Positions 24,404-32,959 are shown, counted from the first letter of the stretch. The stretch is 64,000 nt of DNA from JBIOXB01 sp050732395 (GCA_050732395.1 JBOHQX010000404.1:76517-140516); one strand, 5' to 3'. The notes: generated by a model not told the origin, from the letters alone. Numbers and translations are program-made.

Positions 24404-26470
24404 TTACAATTTCTTGCCGGCGACGCGATACAGCGTCCATCCCATGAACGCGAAAAACAACGTCCCCATCAGATAATAACCCCCGCCGCCGAGCATGCCC
24501 GTCAGCCCGTGCTCCGCGCTGAGTTTTTGCAGAGCATTGAAGATGTTATCATTGACCGAAAGTAAAGCCACGATTACACCGGCCAGCGCGCCGCCAGCCA
24601 CTAAACCCGTCGCGAACAAACTGCCGCGGCCCAATTCCGCATCTTCCGTTTCTTCTTGATTTTTTTTCGACTTCCAATCCACAATGCCCTTGATCGCGCC
24701 GCCGATAAAAATCGGCAGGGTCGTGGAGAGCGGCAAATATGCGCCGACGGCAAAGGACAGGGACTTCACGCCGCACAACTCCATCGTGATCGAGAGAAAA
24801 GCGCCCACGAGCACGAATTGCCAATCGAGATTGAACGAGAGCAGGCCCTTAATCAGCGTAGCCATCAACGTGCCTTGCGGCGCGGGAAACTTATCGCTGC
24901 CAATGGCGTGCTGAATGCCTTGCGCCGCCATTTCGGTAGTCGGTTTATCCAGCAAGATCAGCGTCGCGCCGATCACGAGGGAAGAAACCACGGCGCCGAC
25001 GAACAGGCTGAGTTGCTGCCATTTGGGCGTTGCGCCGACAATATAGCCGGTTTTCAAATCCTGAGAAGTGGCCCCGCCGTTTGCCGCCGCGATGCAAATC
25101 ATGCTGCCGACCACGAGCGCCATCGGCTCGTAAACGATTCCGGTCCAGCCCACGGCGATGAAGATCAAGGCCGTGCCCATGAGCGTCGCGATGGTCATAC
25201 CGGAAATAGGATTGGAGCTGGTGCCGATAATGCCCACGATGCGGCTGGAAACCGTGACGAAGAAAAAACCGAAGATCACCACCAGCACGCCAAGCAACAA
25301 TTTGTTGATGATGGAATCGCCCGGAATTTGTGGCATGATCGCCATCAACACCACCAGACCGATACTGCCAAAGATGACCGTGCGGAAAGAAAGATCGCGT
25401 TCGGTGCGCACCATGCTGGTCGTACCGCGCTCCTTGATCGACACCATGCTTTCTTTAAAGGAAGAGACGATGGTGGGAATGGTTTTGAGCAACGTGATAA
25501 ATCCACCTGCTGCCACTGCTCCCGCCCCGATCTGGCGCACGTAGGCGCGGTAAATCGCCGCCGCGGTATTGCCGAAAGTATGCGAGGCCGGATCCCAATT
25601 GCCCGGCCCGCCTGCGGTGACCAAGTCCTTCAAATAACCCAGCTTGACGAGTTGCTGCGCAATGGTGTCTGCCGGCACGACGGATGCGAGCAGCGGAATC
25701 AATCCCAACCAGCCCAATATACCGCCGGCCACCAGTACACCGGCGATCTTCGGACCGATGATATAGCCCACACCCAGGTATTCCGGCGTGACTTCGGCAT
25801 TCAACGTGGCCGAAGGAAAATATTTGTTGGTTTGCCTCGTCACCCAGGCCGGCGTTTCGGCAATGACATGGAAGACCTTTTGCAGCAGGGCGTAAACAAT
25901 GGCGAAGCCCAGGCCTTGGTAAGCGGTCTTGGCAAAATCGCCGCCTTTTTCACCGGCGATGAGTACGCTGGCACACGCCGTGCCTTCGGGATAAGGGAGA
26001 ACGCCGTGTTCCTTCACAATCAGGGAACGGCGCAACGGGATCATCATCAAGGTGCCCAGCATGCCACCGAGTGCGGCGAGCGTGAAGATCGTTAAATAAT
26101 TGAAGAACGGCGCACCGACGCTCACGCCATTTTCCGTCATCGACATGAATAAAAAAGCTGGCAGCGTGAAGACCACACCCGCGGCGATGGATTCGCCAGC
26201 CGAGCCAGCAGTTTGGATGATATTGTTTTCGAGAATCGTGGTTTTCAAAAACTTGCGGCCGAGTGAGATCGCCAGCACCGCGATCGGAATCGAAGCAGAA
26301 ACCGTCAAGCCGGCTTTCAATGCCAAATACACCGTCGCAGCGCCAAAGATGATGCCGAAAAGAGCACCCGCGATCAGAGCCTTCGGCGTGAATTCGGGGA
26401 TGATTTGTTCGTTGGGAATGAACGGCTTGACCTTGCTCTCGGATCTGGGCGGTGCGGTTTTCGTTTCCAT
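24404..26470 (-). CDS. OPT-family oligopeptide transporter
   Basis: 688 residues with about 14-16 hydrophobic segments over the whole length. Diagnostic OPT features are PEFTPKALIAGALFGIIFG near the start, GLTVSASIPIAVLAISLGRKF, the signature NIIQTAGSAGESIAAGVVFTLPA, YPEGTACASVLIAGEKGG, and GGATSQDLKTGYIVGATPKWQQ. OPT proteins move tri- to octapeptides or metal chelates into the cytoplasm using the proton gradient. ATG 26470 has GGAGG 4 bases upstream on the minus strand. The downstream peptidases on the same strand (M20, then two M29) suggest a peptide import and breakdown operon, although gaps of 85-130 bases and a palindromic repeat separate them. Confidence 0.93.
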   Translation of the reverse strand: METKTAPPRSESKVKPFIPNEQIIPEFTPKALIAGALFGIIFGAATVYLALKAGLTVSASIPIAVLAISLGRKFLKTTILENNIIQTAGSAGESIAAGVVFTLPAFLFMSMTENGVSVGAPFFNYLTIFTLAALGGMLGTLMMIPLRRSLIVKEHGVLPYPEGTACASVLIAGEKGGDFAKTAYQGLGFAIVYALLQKVFHVIAETPAWVTRQTNKYFPSATLNAEVTPEYLGVGYIIGPKIAGVLVAGGILGWLGLIPLLASVVPADTIAQQLVKLGYLKDLVTAGGPGNWDPASHTFGNTAAAIYRAYVRQIGAGAVAAGGFITLLKTIPTIVSSFKESMVSIKERGTTSMVRTERDLSFRTVIFGSIGLVVLMAIMPQIPGDSIINKLLLGVLVVIFGFFFVTVSSRIVGIIGTSSNPISGMTIATLMGTALIFIAVGWTGIVYEPMALVVGSMICIAAANGGATSQDLKTGYIVGATPKWQQLSLFVGAVVSSLVIGATLILLDKPTTEMAAQGIQHAIGSDKFPAPQGTLMATLIKGLLSFNLDWQFVLVGAFLSITMELCGVKSLSFAVGAYLPLSTTLPIFIGGAIKGIVDWKSKKNQEETEDAELGRGSLFATGLVAGGALAGVIVALLSVNDNIFNALQKLSAEHGLTGMLGGGGYYLMGTLFFAFMGWTLYRVAGKKL

Positions 26471-26885
26471 CTTTCCTCCACAAACGAAAAGATTAGGTGC
26501 GGTAGGTTGATCATCTTACCCGAGCCATGAGGTATGCACAGCGCATTCATGCAGAACGGCTTGAAACGTGATCCAAAAGCTTTGATGGTTTGGAGGCCTC
26601 GTGCCAGCGGGAAGGAAGCCGCAGTGGAACAAGTTAGTTTTCCTAACTCGCTGGCCACAGCGTATCCTGTCTGTGGAAGGGTTGAATGCCGAGATGCGCA
26701 CGTGATGAAGGGAGAAGCGCCTTCCCATGCGTCACAAATTTATGTCAGGCTCATGTTGAAAGCGGCTGCCAAAATATTATGAATCGGCCCAAAAGTCAAG
26801 CGGAAAATCCGGCCTCGCCGGAGTTTTTTATTGGTTTTTCCAGAAAGATTTTCTATATTTACTCGAAAAAGTTTGGTTTATAAGT
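26471..26885. other. 415-base divergent gap between OPT transporter and ecfT
   Basis: No supported gene. It holds the divergent promoters for the OPT gene (minus) and ecfT (plus). An 82-residue plus-strand frame at 26534-26782 has no ribosome site or recognisable content. A short terminator-like hairpin is listed separately at 26808-26829. Confidence 0.5.
26808..26829 (+). terminator. Intrinsic-terminator-like hairpin in the ecfT leader
   Basis: TCCGGC (26808-26813), loop CTC, GCCGGA (26817-26822), then G and six Ts. It points toward ecfT, 56 bases ahead of its start. As no plus-strand gene ends just upstream, it could be a transcription attenuator in the ecfT leader. A known riboswitch class could not be recognised in the preceding 150 bases. 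Confidence 0.6.
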
Positions 26886-27677
26886 GTGTGGCAGAATTTC
26901 ACGCTCGGCAGATACTATCCGGGTTCGTCCTGGTTGCATCGTCTCGATCCGCGGACCAAGCTCGTGCTCGGCGTGACGATTATGGCGGCTTTGATGTGGG
27001 CGGAAGCATGGCCGGTTTTGCTGTTGTGGACCGTCGTGATGATCGCCGTAATATGTTCAACGGGCATGCCGCCGCATATTTTTGGTAAAAATCTACGCGC
27101 ATTTCTATGGCTGTTCGGCATTACGATTGCCATTCATGCGTTGACTGATCCCGCGGCCCCGCAGGTTGAAGTGTGGGGCATTTCCATTTCATGGCGGGGC
27201 TGCGTCACCGGCTCCAAATATGCCGTACGTTTGGCCTTGTTGGTGCTCGTCGCTGCGCTCTTGTCTTTTACCACGATCCCGAGCGATTTGACAGAAGCGA
27301 TGGAGCGATTGTTGAAGCCGCTCCGGCGCATGCGTGTACCGGTACATGAAATGGCGTTCATGACGGCGCTCGCGCTGTGTTTTGTGCCGACGATTGTTGC
27401 GGAAGCGCAACGCATTCAGCGCGCGCAAGTCTCTCGCGGCGCGCGTTACGAAGGCAGCTTGTTGCAGCGTCTACGGGGTTTGGTGCCGATGCTGGTGCCT
27501 TTGTTTGTTGCAGTTTTCAATCGCGCGGATGAGCTGGCCGTGGCGCTGGTCGCGAGGTGTTATGATAGCGGCGCGCCTAGGGTGGCTTATCAGGAATTGG
27601 CTTTTGAGCGGCGCGATTTGTTGGCTACGATGGGTGTGACCGGAATTTGCTTTTTGACTTTCTTGTATCAAAGCTGA
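26886..27677 (+). CDS. ecfT: ECF transporter transmembrane subunit EcfT
   Basis: 263 residues, five to six membrane helices. LHRLDPRTKLVLG after the first 17 residues is the EcfT signature start. Long cytoplasmic coupling helices near 150-200 carry the SRGARYEG motif, and VARCYDSGAPR is a variant of the usual second ARG motif. EcfT couples a vitamin- or metal-binding S component to two EcfA ATPases. Neither the EcfA genes nor an S component is in view. In many Firmicutes the order is ecfA1-ecfA2-ecfT-truA; here only ecfT and truA remain close, 280 bases apart. The GTG start has no clear ribosome site and lies just after TATAA, so leaderless translation is possible. Confidence 0.85.
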   Translation: MWQNFTLGRYYPGSSWLHRLDPRTKLVLGVTIMAALMWAEAWPVLLLWTVVMIAVICSTGMPPHIFGKNLRAFLWLFGITIAIHALTDPAAPQVEVWGISISWRGCVTGSKYAVRLALLVLVAALLSFTTIPSDLTEAMERLLKPLRRMRVPVHEMAFMTALALCFVPTIVAEAQRIQRAQVSRGARYEGSLLQRLRGLVPMLVPLFVAVFNRADELAVALVARCYDSGAPRVAYQELAFERRDLLATMGVTGICFLTFLYQS

Positions 27678-27723
27678 TCAAGTGAGAGAAAAGCTCGGGA
27701 TAGGTAAGTTTCGGGGCGGAATT

Positions 27724-27924
27724 ATGGAACAACGCACGCATTGGCAAATTTGCGGCGGCGGCTTTGGAATACATTGGCCTGATATTGACGAAGATTTGAG
27801 TACAGCAGGATTGTTGCGAGGGGCGCCGGCAGCCGCAAATAGTTGGAAACAAGAGTCGCTGGAGCCTTTGAATAAACCCGAGACGCAATCTCAGATTCTG
27901 AGCTTCCTGTTTCCGGCCCGATAA
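27724..27924 (+). pseudogene. DUF2442 fragment (C-terminal half)
   Basis: A 66-residue frame whose first half matches the C-terminal half of DUF2442 proteins: EQRTHWQICGGGFGIHWPDI followed by DEDLSTAGLLRG is the typical W-x-x-I-G-x-G-x-G-I-x-W-P-x-[IL]-DEDLS-x-GLL-G ending. The N-terminal half (the V-x-x-DGR-x-x-x-P-x-x-W-x-P-R-L segment) is absent, as only 46 bases separate it from ecfT. It is therefore a truncated remnant or a very short gene. An intact DUF2442 gene lies 1.2 kb downstream (29132). A longer in-frame GTG (27682) adds unrelated residues. Confidence 0.6.
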
Positions 27925-27957
27925 AAACTTGAATCGTATTGATCTGATCCATGTGCC

Positions 27958-28761
27958 ATGCCCAACGCCAAGCTGATTCTAGAATACGACGGCAGCAAGT
28001 TTTATGGTTGGCAGTTTCAGCCTCAATTGCGCACGGTACAGGGCGAAGTCGAGCGGGCGTTGGAAGTTTTGTTGCGCGAAAAAGTGCGTGTGAATGTCGC
28101 CGGCCGTACTGATACCGGCGTACACGCCTGCGGCCAGGTGATCAATTTCAAAACAGAGGTTGAGATTCCCACGGCAAACTTGCCGCGTTCTTTGAACGGG
28201 ATTTTGTCTCGTGACGTCGTCGTCAAGCACGCCGAAATGGTTCCGCCGGACTTTCACGCGCGCTTCGATGCCATGAGCCGCCAGTATCGTTATGTGCTCA
28301 GCCGTTATCCGGTCGCGGTAGGTAGAGGGTATGCTTACTTCTGCAAATTCCCACTGGACGTGCCAGTGATGCAGCAGGCTGCACAATGTTTGCTCGGCGA
28401 GCACAATTTTCGGGCCTTTTGCAGCACCGCGACGGAAGACCCGCACTATCTCAGCCGCGTCGAGGAGTTTGAGTGGAAGGACAACGGCGAGAAAATCATG
28501 ATGCGCATTCGGGCGAATCGCTTCTTGCGTGGCATGGTGCGCATCATCGTCGGCACGCTGATCGAAGTTGGGCGCGGCCGGATGGCGCCGGAGCAAGTCG
28601 GAGCCATATTGCAGCAGCAGCAGCGCGTAGCCGCGGGCATGACCGCGCCGCCGCATGGGTTGTTTCTGGAAAAGGTTTATTATCCGGCGGTGTCGTTTGA
28701 GACTGGTGTGCAGCATCCTGATGCGAAGCAGCAGGCTCACGAGGACGATGATTTGCAATAA
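27958..28761 (+). CDS. truA: tRNA pseudouridine synthase A
   Basis: 267 residues. The catalytic motif VAGRTDTGVHACGQV has the nucleophile Asp at residue 52. Other TruA landmarks are the start LILEYDGSKFYGWQFQP, the SRQYRYVLSR strand, HNFRAFCS and RFLRGMVRIIVGTLIEVGRG. TruA converts U38-40 of the anticodon stem to pseudouridine. The C-terminus has about 15 extra polar residues (QHPDAKQQAHEDDDLQ). ATG 27958 is preceded only by a weak site. The gene is followed by a hairpin element. Confidence 0.95.
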   Translation: MPNAKLILEYDGSKFYGWQFQPQLRTVQGEVERALEVLLREKVRVNVAGRTDTGVHACGQVINFKTEVEIPTANLPRSLNGILSRDVVVKHAEMVPPDFHARFDAMSRQYRYVLSRYPVAVGRGYAYFCKFPLDVPVMQQAAQCLLGEHNFRAFCSTATEDPHYLSRVEEFEWKDNGEKIMMRIRANRFLRGMVRIIVGTLIEVGRGRMAPEQVGAILQQQQRVAAGMTAPPHGLFLEKVYYPAVSFETGVQHPDAKQQAHEDDDLQ

Positions 28762-28909
28762 GAGTAATAATGCGAATGACCAGTAGAGGCAATACAGTCA
28801 AGATGATTAAAGGCTTTTTAATCATCTTGAAGTAAATTATCTTGACTCAAGTCTTGGTCTTTCACGGGTTTTTTGACTAGTCATGCGCATTAATAGAGAC
28901 AATCTGCAA
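28753..28909. repeat. Nested inverted-repeat element overlapping truA end
   Basis: Outer imperfect arms at 28766-28785 and 28874-28893 match at 17 of 20 positions, with TTGCA/TGCAA at the far ends (28753-28757, 28905-28909). Inside is a perfect 14-base hairpin (28798-28811 with 28817-28830). The left arm, AGTCAAGATGATT, can instead pair with 28835-28847 (12 of 13), so two folds compete. It may end truA transcription and control the DUF4160-DUF2442 pair that begins 6 bases beyond it. Confidence 0.6.
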
Positions 28910-28914
28910 GTGCC

Positions 28915-29151
28915 ATGCCCACTGTGCTAAGAATTGGGGCATTTCGCTTTCATTTTTACTCAGATGAAAGGAATGAGCCGCCTCACATTCATGTTGCAAC
29001 ACCAGAAGGTGAATGTAAGTTTTGGCTTGATCCAGTTCGTTTGGCAAGAAATAAGCGGGTAGCGCCTCACATCGTACGAATTATTGAGAAATTGATCTTC
29101 GAAAATCGTGATCTATTGGTTGAAAAATTCTATGAACACCATCGTCGTTGA
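28915..29151 (+). CDS. DUF4160 protein
   Basis: 78 residues with the full DUF4160 pattern: VLRIGAFRFHFYSDERNEPPHIHV is the G-x-x-x-x-x-YxxDHxPPHxHV-type core (GAFRFHFYSDERNEPPHI), followed by GECKFWLDP and a helical end (PHIVRIIEKLIFENRDLLVEKFYEHH). DUF4160 genes are often directly followed by DUF2442 genes, as here with a 20-base overlap, and such pairs have been suggested to be toxin-antitoxin-like, but activity is not established. Start ATG 28915 lies just after the nested inverted-repeat element. Confidence 0.85.
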   Translation: MPTVLRIGAFRFHFYSDERNEPPHIHVATPEGECKFWLDPVRLARNKRVAPHIVRIIEKLIFENRDLLVEKFYEHHRR

Positions 29152-29428
29152 AAAAGAAGCTTTGGTTGAACCGGCTGCGATTAGAGTTTGGGTAGAAGGA
29201 AGAACGGTTTTTATAGAGCTTACCGACGGCCGCCTCATCGGATTTCCGGCGAACCGCTTTCATATTCTAAAGAACGCTACGGATGATCAACTGAAAGAAG
29301 TCACTCTACGCTTGGATGGTTACGCTTTACGCTGGGAATCTTTGGACGAAGACATTACAGTTCCGGGTGTGGTCGCCGGTCATTTTCAATTACCATATGA
29401 AGCCCAGCATGCTGGAGCTCAAGTTTGA
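29132..29428 (+). CDS. DUF2442 protein, partner of DUF4160
   Basis: 98 residues from ATG 29132, overlapping the DUF4160 gene by 20 bases in another frame. DUF2442 features are IRVWVEGRTVFIELTDGRLI, FPANRFHILKNATDDQL and the end motif LRWESLDEDITVPGVVAGH. Small proteins of this type are likely partners or antidotes of the preceding DUF4160 product; this is inferred from gene pairing only. A second, truncated DUF2442 copy is at 27724. Confidence 0.85.
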   Translation: MNTIVVEKEALVEPAAIRVWVEGRTVFIELTDGRLIGFPANRFHILKNATDDQLKEVTLRLDGYALRWESLDEDITVPGVVAGHFQLPYEAQHAGAQV

Positions 29429-29510
29429 AGATTCTCGTGATTAGACTTAACCTTGGGAAGGTTCCGAGCTTTCACAGGGTTTCCAAGAATAAATCTTTGC
29501 GGAGGTCCAT

Positions 29511-30161
29511 ATGAAACTCTTCCTCGACACAGCCAATCTCACAGAAATCAAAAAAATCGCCGCCATGGGCTTGCTCGACGGCGTGACCACCAATCCCACT
29601 TTGGTTTCCAAAGAGAAAGGCGCATTCAAAGATATTTTGCTTAGCATTTGCGAAGTCGTGCCTGGCCCGGTCAATGCCGAAGTGGTGTCCACGAATTCCG
29701 AAGGCATGATCAAAGAAGGACGAGATCTTGCCAAGATTCACCCGAACATCATCGTGAAGATTCCCATGACCCGCGAGGGCATGGTAGCCGTACGTAAATT
29801 GGCGAATGAAAAAATTCGCACCAACGTCACGTTGATTTTCAACTCAACCCAAGCGCTGTTGGCAGCTAAAGCCGGCGCATCCTACGTCAGCCCGTTCCTG
29901 GGACGCCTTGATGACATCGGCCACGTCGGCATGGATTTGGTGCGGCAGATCGTGGATATTTTTGACAACTACGAATTTGAGACCGAGGTACTGGCCGCAA
30001 GCCTGCGTCATCCCCTGCACGTGATCGAAGCAGCGCTCGCCGGCGCGGATATTTCGACGCTACCCGCCAAGGTGTTCGATCAAATGTTCGATCATCCACT
30101 GACGGATATCGGCTTACGGCGATTCCTGGAAGACTGGGAAAAAGTGAAGCAATCCATCTAG
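29511..30161 (+). CDS. Fructose-6-phosphate aldolase / transaldolase (TalC-Fsa type)
   Basis: 216 residues, the normal length of the small transaldolase family. MKLFLDTANLTEIKK, DGVTTNPTLVSKE and HPNIIVKIPMT are diagnostic; the Schiff-base Lys is residue 83. TNVTLIFNSTQALLAAKAGASYVSPFLGRLDD forms the barrel strands near 110-140. The enzyme moves a dihydroxyacetone unit (transaldolase) or cleaves fructose 6-phosphate; sequence alone does not separate these. ATG 29511 has GGAGG upstream. It heads a run with purB and purC spaced by 5 and 33 bases. Confidence 0.92.
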   Translation: MKLFLDTANLTEIKKIAAMGLLDGVTTNPTLVSKEKGAFKDILLSICEVVPGPVNAEVVSTNSEGMIKEGRDLAKIHPNIIVKIPMTREGMVAVRKLANEKIRTNVTLIFNSTQALLAAKAGASYVSPFLGRLDDIGHVGMDLVRQIVDIFDNYEFETEVLAASLRHPLHVIEAALAGADISTLPAKVFDQMFDHPLTDIGLRRFLEDWEKVKQSI

Positions 30162-30166
30162 GCAAA

Positions 30167-31534
30167 ATGATCCCTCGCTACACCCGCCCCGAAATGGGGC
30201 AAGTCTGGAGCGACGAAAACAAATACGCGATTTGGCTGCAGGTCGAGATTCTGGCCTGCGAAGCTCAGGCGGAATTGGGTATTGTTCCGCGCGAAGCGCT
30301 GGCCGTCATCAAGCAGCGTGCGTTTTTCGATCTGCCGCGCGTGTTGGAGCTGGAAGAAACGCTCAAGCATGACGTCATTGCGTTTCTCACGAATGTCAAT
30401 GAATACGTCGGCGCAGAAGGACGTTATATCCATCTGGGCATGACCTCGTCGGATTTACTGGATACGGCCTTGGCCGTGCATATGGGGCAGGCCGGCAGCC
30501 TGCTTCTCGACAAACTCGAAAAGTTGCGCCAGGAAATCAGAATCAAGGCGCTCGCGCATCGCCGTACGGTGTGCGTAGGCCGCTCGCACGGCGTGCACGC
30601 CGAGCCCACGACCTTCGGCTTGAAACTCGCGGTCTGGTATGCCGAGCTTGCCCGGCAAAGCGAGCGTCTGCGCGCCGCCTTGCGTTCGGTGGCCGTAGGG
30701 AAGATCTCCGGCGCCGTCGGCACTTTCGCCCATCTTGACCCGTTCGTTGAAAAATACGTGTGTGAGAAACTGGCGCTGTCACCTGCGCCGGTTTCGACGC
30801 AGATTGTGCAGCGCGATCGCCACGCGGAGTTGTTGAACACATTGGCGTTGATCGGCGCGTCGCTGGAAAAATTCGCCGTCGAGATTCGCAGCCTGCAGCG
30901 TACGGAAGTGATGGAAGCCGAAGAGCCTTTCGGCAAGGGACAAAAAGGCTCTTCCGCCATGCCGCACAAGCGCAATCCCGTGACCTGCGAAAGAATTACC
31001 GGCTTGGCTCGCCTGCTGCGCGGCAACGCCACGGCGGCCTTGGAAAACGTTGCGCTCTGGCACGAACGCGACATCTCGCACAGTTCGGTGGAGCGCGTGG
31101 TCGTGCCCGACAGCTTCATTTTGCTGGATTACATGCTGCATCAATTCACGCGCGTCGTGGCCGGCCTGCACGTTTATCCGGAAAACATGCGGCGCAATCT
31201 GGACCGTACCGAAGGCTTGATCTTTTCGCAACAAGTCCTGCTCGCGCTCACACAAAAGGGCATGGCGCGCGAAGAAGCCTACGCACTGGTCCAGGGTCAC
31301 GCCTTGGCTGTCTGGCAGGAACAACAGGGCGCGTGGCCGGGCTCCGCGTCGCGTTTCCAGGCGCGTTTGCAAGCCGATCGGAGGATTTACCAATATCTCT
31401 CCGAAGACGAGCTGGCGCAGTGCTTCGATCTGGAGAGGCATCTGCGACATGTAGACACAATCTTTGCGCGCGCGGGACTGGATGAAACGGATGACGTTTT
31501 CCGCGGTGCCAACGGAGAAAAACCACGGCCGTAG
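30167..31534 (+). CDS. purB: Adenylosuccinate lyase
   Basis: 455 residues. The fumarase/aspartase superfamily signature is GSSAMPHKRNPVTCE near 263-277. VGRSHGVHAEPTTFGLK carries the second active-site His, and GMTSSDLLDTA the substrate-binding Thr-Ser. The enzyme releases fumarate from SAICAR and adenylosuccinate, acting at two steps of purine synthesis. It starts 5 bases after the transaldolase gene and precedes purC by 33 bases, so the genes are probably cotranscribed. Confidence 0.97.
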   Translation: MIPRYTRPEMGQVWSDENKYAIWLQVEILACEAQAELGIVPREALAVIKQRAFFDLPRVLELEETLKHDVIAFLTNVNEYVGAEGRYIHLGMTSSDLLDTALAVHMGQAGSLLLDKLEKLRQEIRIKALAHRRTVCVGRSHGVHAEPTTFGLKLAVWYAELARQSERLRAALRSVAVGKISGAVGTFAHLDPFVEKYVCEKLALSPAPVSTQIVQRDRHAELLNTLALIGASLEKFAVEIRSLQRTEVMEAEEPFGKGQKGSSAMPHKRNPVTCERITGLARLLRGNATAALENVALWHERDISHSSVERVVVPDSFILLDYMLHQFTRVVAGLHVYPENMRRNLDRTEGLIFSQQVLLALTQKGMAREEAYALVQGHALAVWQEQQGAWPGSASRFQARLQADRRIYQYLSEDELAQCFDLERHLRHVDTIFARAGLDETDDVFRGANGEKPRP

Positions 31535-31567
31535 CGGGCATATTCTTCAATTCAAGAGGGCCCTGTA

Positions 31568-32284
31568 ATGTCTGCCAAAAAAAAGAAAAAGCTGTACGAA
31601 GGCAGAACCAAAACGCTATATGAGACCGAAGCACCGGAGCAATTGATTCTCACGTTCCGCGACGAGGTGCTGCTGCCCAATAGTAAAGTGCTGGCCGTGG
31701 AGGGCAAGGGCGAGATCAATAACCACATTTCTGCGCTGTTGTGCCGCTATTTGGAGAGTTACCACATTCCGACGCATTTTGTTGAAATCGTGGCCCGTGA
31801 TAGCATGACCGTGCGCACCCTCGAGATGATTCCGGTGGTGCTGATCTTGCACAACCTCGCGGGCGCCGCCTTAGCCAGGCGCGCCGGTATAAAGGAAGGA
31901 AAAGTTTTTGAAAAGCCGCTGGTGGAATATCGCTTCAAGGACGAAACTCGCAAAGAGGATTTTCCCAGCCGTAATGACGTGCTCGCGGCCGGATTGATCA
32001 CGTCGCCGGATCTGCATATTCTTGAGCGTTATGCGAATAAGATCAACGTGGTTTTGAAATCTTTTTTCCTGCGCCGGGGATTCCTTCTGGAAAACGTCAG
32101 TCTTGATTTTGGCCGCTATAAGAATCGCATGGTGCTGGGCAACGAGCTCTCGCTCGATACCTGCCAATTGCTGGACGCGGAATCCGGGGACAAGGTTTTT
32201 TTGAGCCGGTCATTCAACGACGCGGCCGCATTGCAAAAAATTTATCATGAGCTCGGCGGACGTATTCTGGCCGCCAATACTTGA
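31568..32284 (+). CDS. purC: SAICAR synthetase (phosphoribosylaminoimidazole-succinocarboxamide synthase)
   Basis: 238 residues, the usual bacterial size. KKLYEGRTKTLYETEAPEQL gives the ATP-binding start, VEGKGEINNHISALL follows, then PTHFVEIVARDSMTVRTLEMIPV. The substrate-binding LVEYRFKDE and the C-terminal LDFGRYKNRMVLGNELSLDTCQL are in place. The common motif VRN is VVL here after IP (IPVVLILHN), and LEYxxKND reads VEYRFKDE, so it is a slightly divergent PurC. It joins CAIR and aspartate using ATP; PurB acts on its product and lies just upstream. Confidence 0.93.
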   Translation: MSAKKKKKLYEGRTKTLYETEAPEQLILTFRDEVLLPNSKVLAVEGKGEINNHISALLCRYLESYHIPTHFVEIVARDSMTVRTLEMIPVVLILHNLAGAALARRAGIKEGKVFEKPLVEYRFKDETRKEDFPSRNDVLAAGLITSPDLHILERYANKINVVLKSFFLRRGFLLENVSLDFGRYKNRMVLGNELSLDTCQLLDAESGDKVFLSRSFNDAAALQKIYHELGGRILAANT

Positions 32285-32305
32285 GTGTGAGAGGGAGAAT
32301 GATTC

Positions 32306-32959
32306 GTGCATCGTGAGGGATACGCCATCGTGCTCGCGCTGGCGGTTACCGCGTTGATTCTGACGCTGAGCTATCGTACGCTCGGCGGCAGCGCCTGGTT
32401 GCGCGTGAGCAGTGCGGCGCTGTGGGCCTGCGCGGCTTTTTCCGTCTATTTCTTTCGCGATCCCGAGCGCGAGGCTCCGAACGGCAAAGGTTTGGTGGTT
32501 TCGCCCGCGGATGGTAAAGTGATCGCCATTGAAGAAATCGATGAGCCCGAGTTTTTTGGCGGGCCGGTACAGCGCATCAGCATTTTTTTGTCGGTTTTCA
32601 ATGTGCACGTCAATCGTGTGCCGGTGGAAGGCATGGTGAATTTGTATCGTTACCAACGTGGCCGCTTTCACGTGGCCTCTCTTCCCGAAGCCTCGGTGGA
32701 AAACGAGCAGTCGGTGATTGGAATAACATCGCCGTGGGGAAAAGTGTTGTTCAAGCAAATCGCCGGTTTGATCGCGCGGCGCATCGTGTGTGATTTACAG
32801 GTTGGGCATCGCGTGCAGCGTGGCGAACGATTCGGCATCATCAAATTCGGATCGCGGATGGAAATCTATCTGCCGCGGGAGGTGGAAATCAGAATTCGCC
32901 TTCGCGATAAGGTCAGGGCAGGCGAAAGTATTTTAGGAGAGTTCAAAAATGCGCGATAA
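32306..32959 (+). CDS. psd: Phosphatidylserine decarboxylase, short type
   Basis: 217 residues from GTG 32306 with GGGAGAA upstream. Two N-terminal membrane helices (about 6-22 and 33-50) are followed by FFRDPEREAPNGKGLVVSPADGKV, ISIFLSVFNVHVNRVPVEG and the self-cleavage site FGSRMEIYLP, in which Ser183 would become the pyruvoyl group. This is the compact Psd type that lacks the longer LGST region of E. coli Psd. It makes phosphatidylethanolamine from phosphatidylserine in the cytoplasmic membrane. It overlaps pssA, which makes its substrate, by 11 bases. Confidence 0.94.
   Translation: MHREGYAIVLALAVTALILTLSYRTLGGSAWLRVSSAALWACAAFSVYFFRDPEREAPNGKGLVVSPADGKVIAIEEIDEPEFFGGPVQRISIFLSVFNVHVNRVPVEGMVNLYRYQRGRFHVASLPEASVENEQSVIGITSPWGKVLFKQIAGLIARRIVCDLQVGHRVQRGERFGIIKFGSRMEIYLPREVEIRIRLRDKVRAGESILGEFKNAR

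Noticed and set aside
24656..26095. Plus-strand open frame of 479 codons opposite the OPT transporter
   Set aside because: The translation is charged and His/Arg/Asp-rich with no motif, and the other strand encodes a clear OPT protein over the same bases.
26700..26885. Cobalamin, thiamine or preQ1 riboswitch upstream of ecfT
   Set aside because: No conserved core motif of these classes could be seen; only a terminator-like hairpin is supported.
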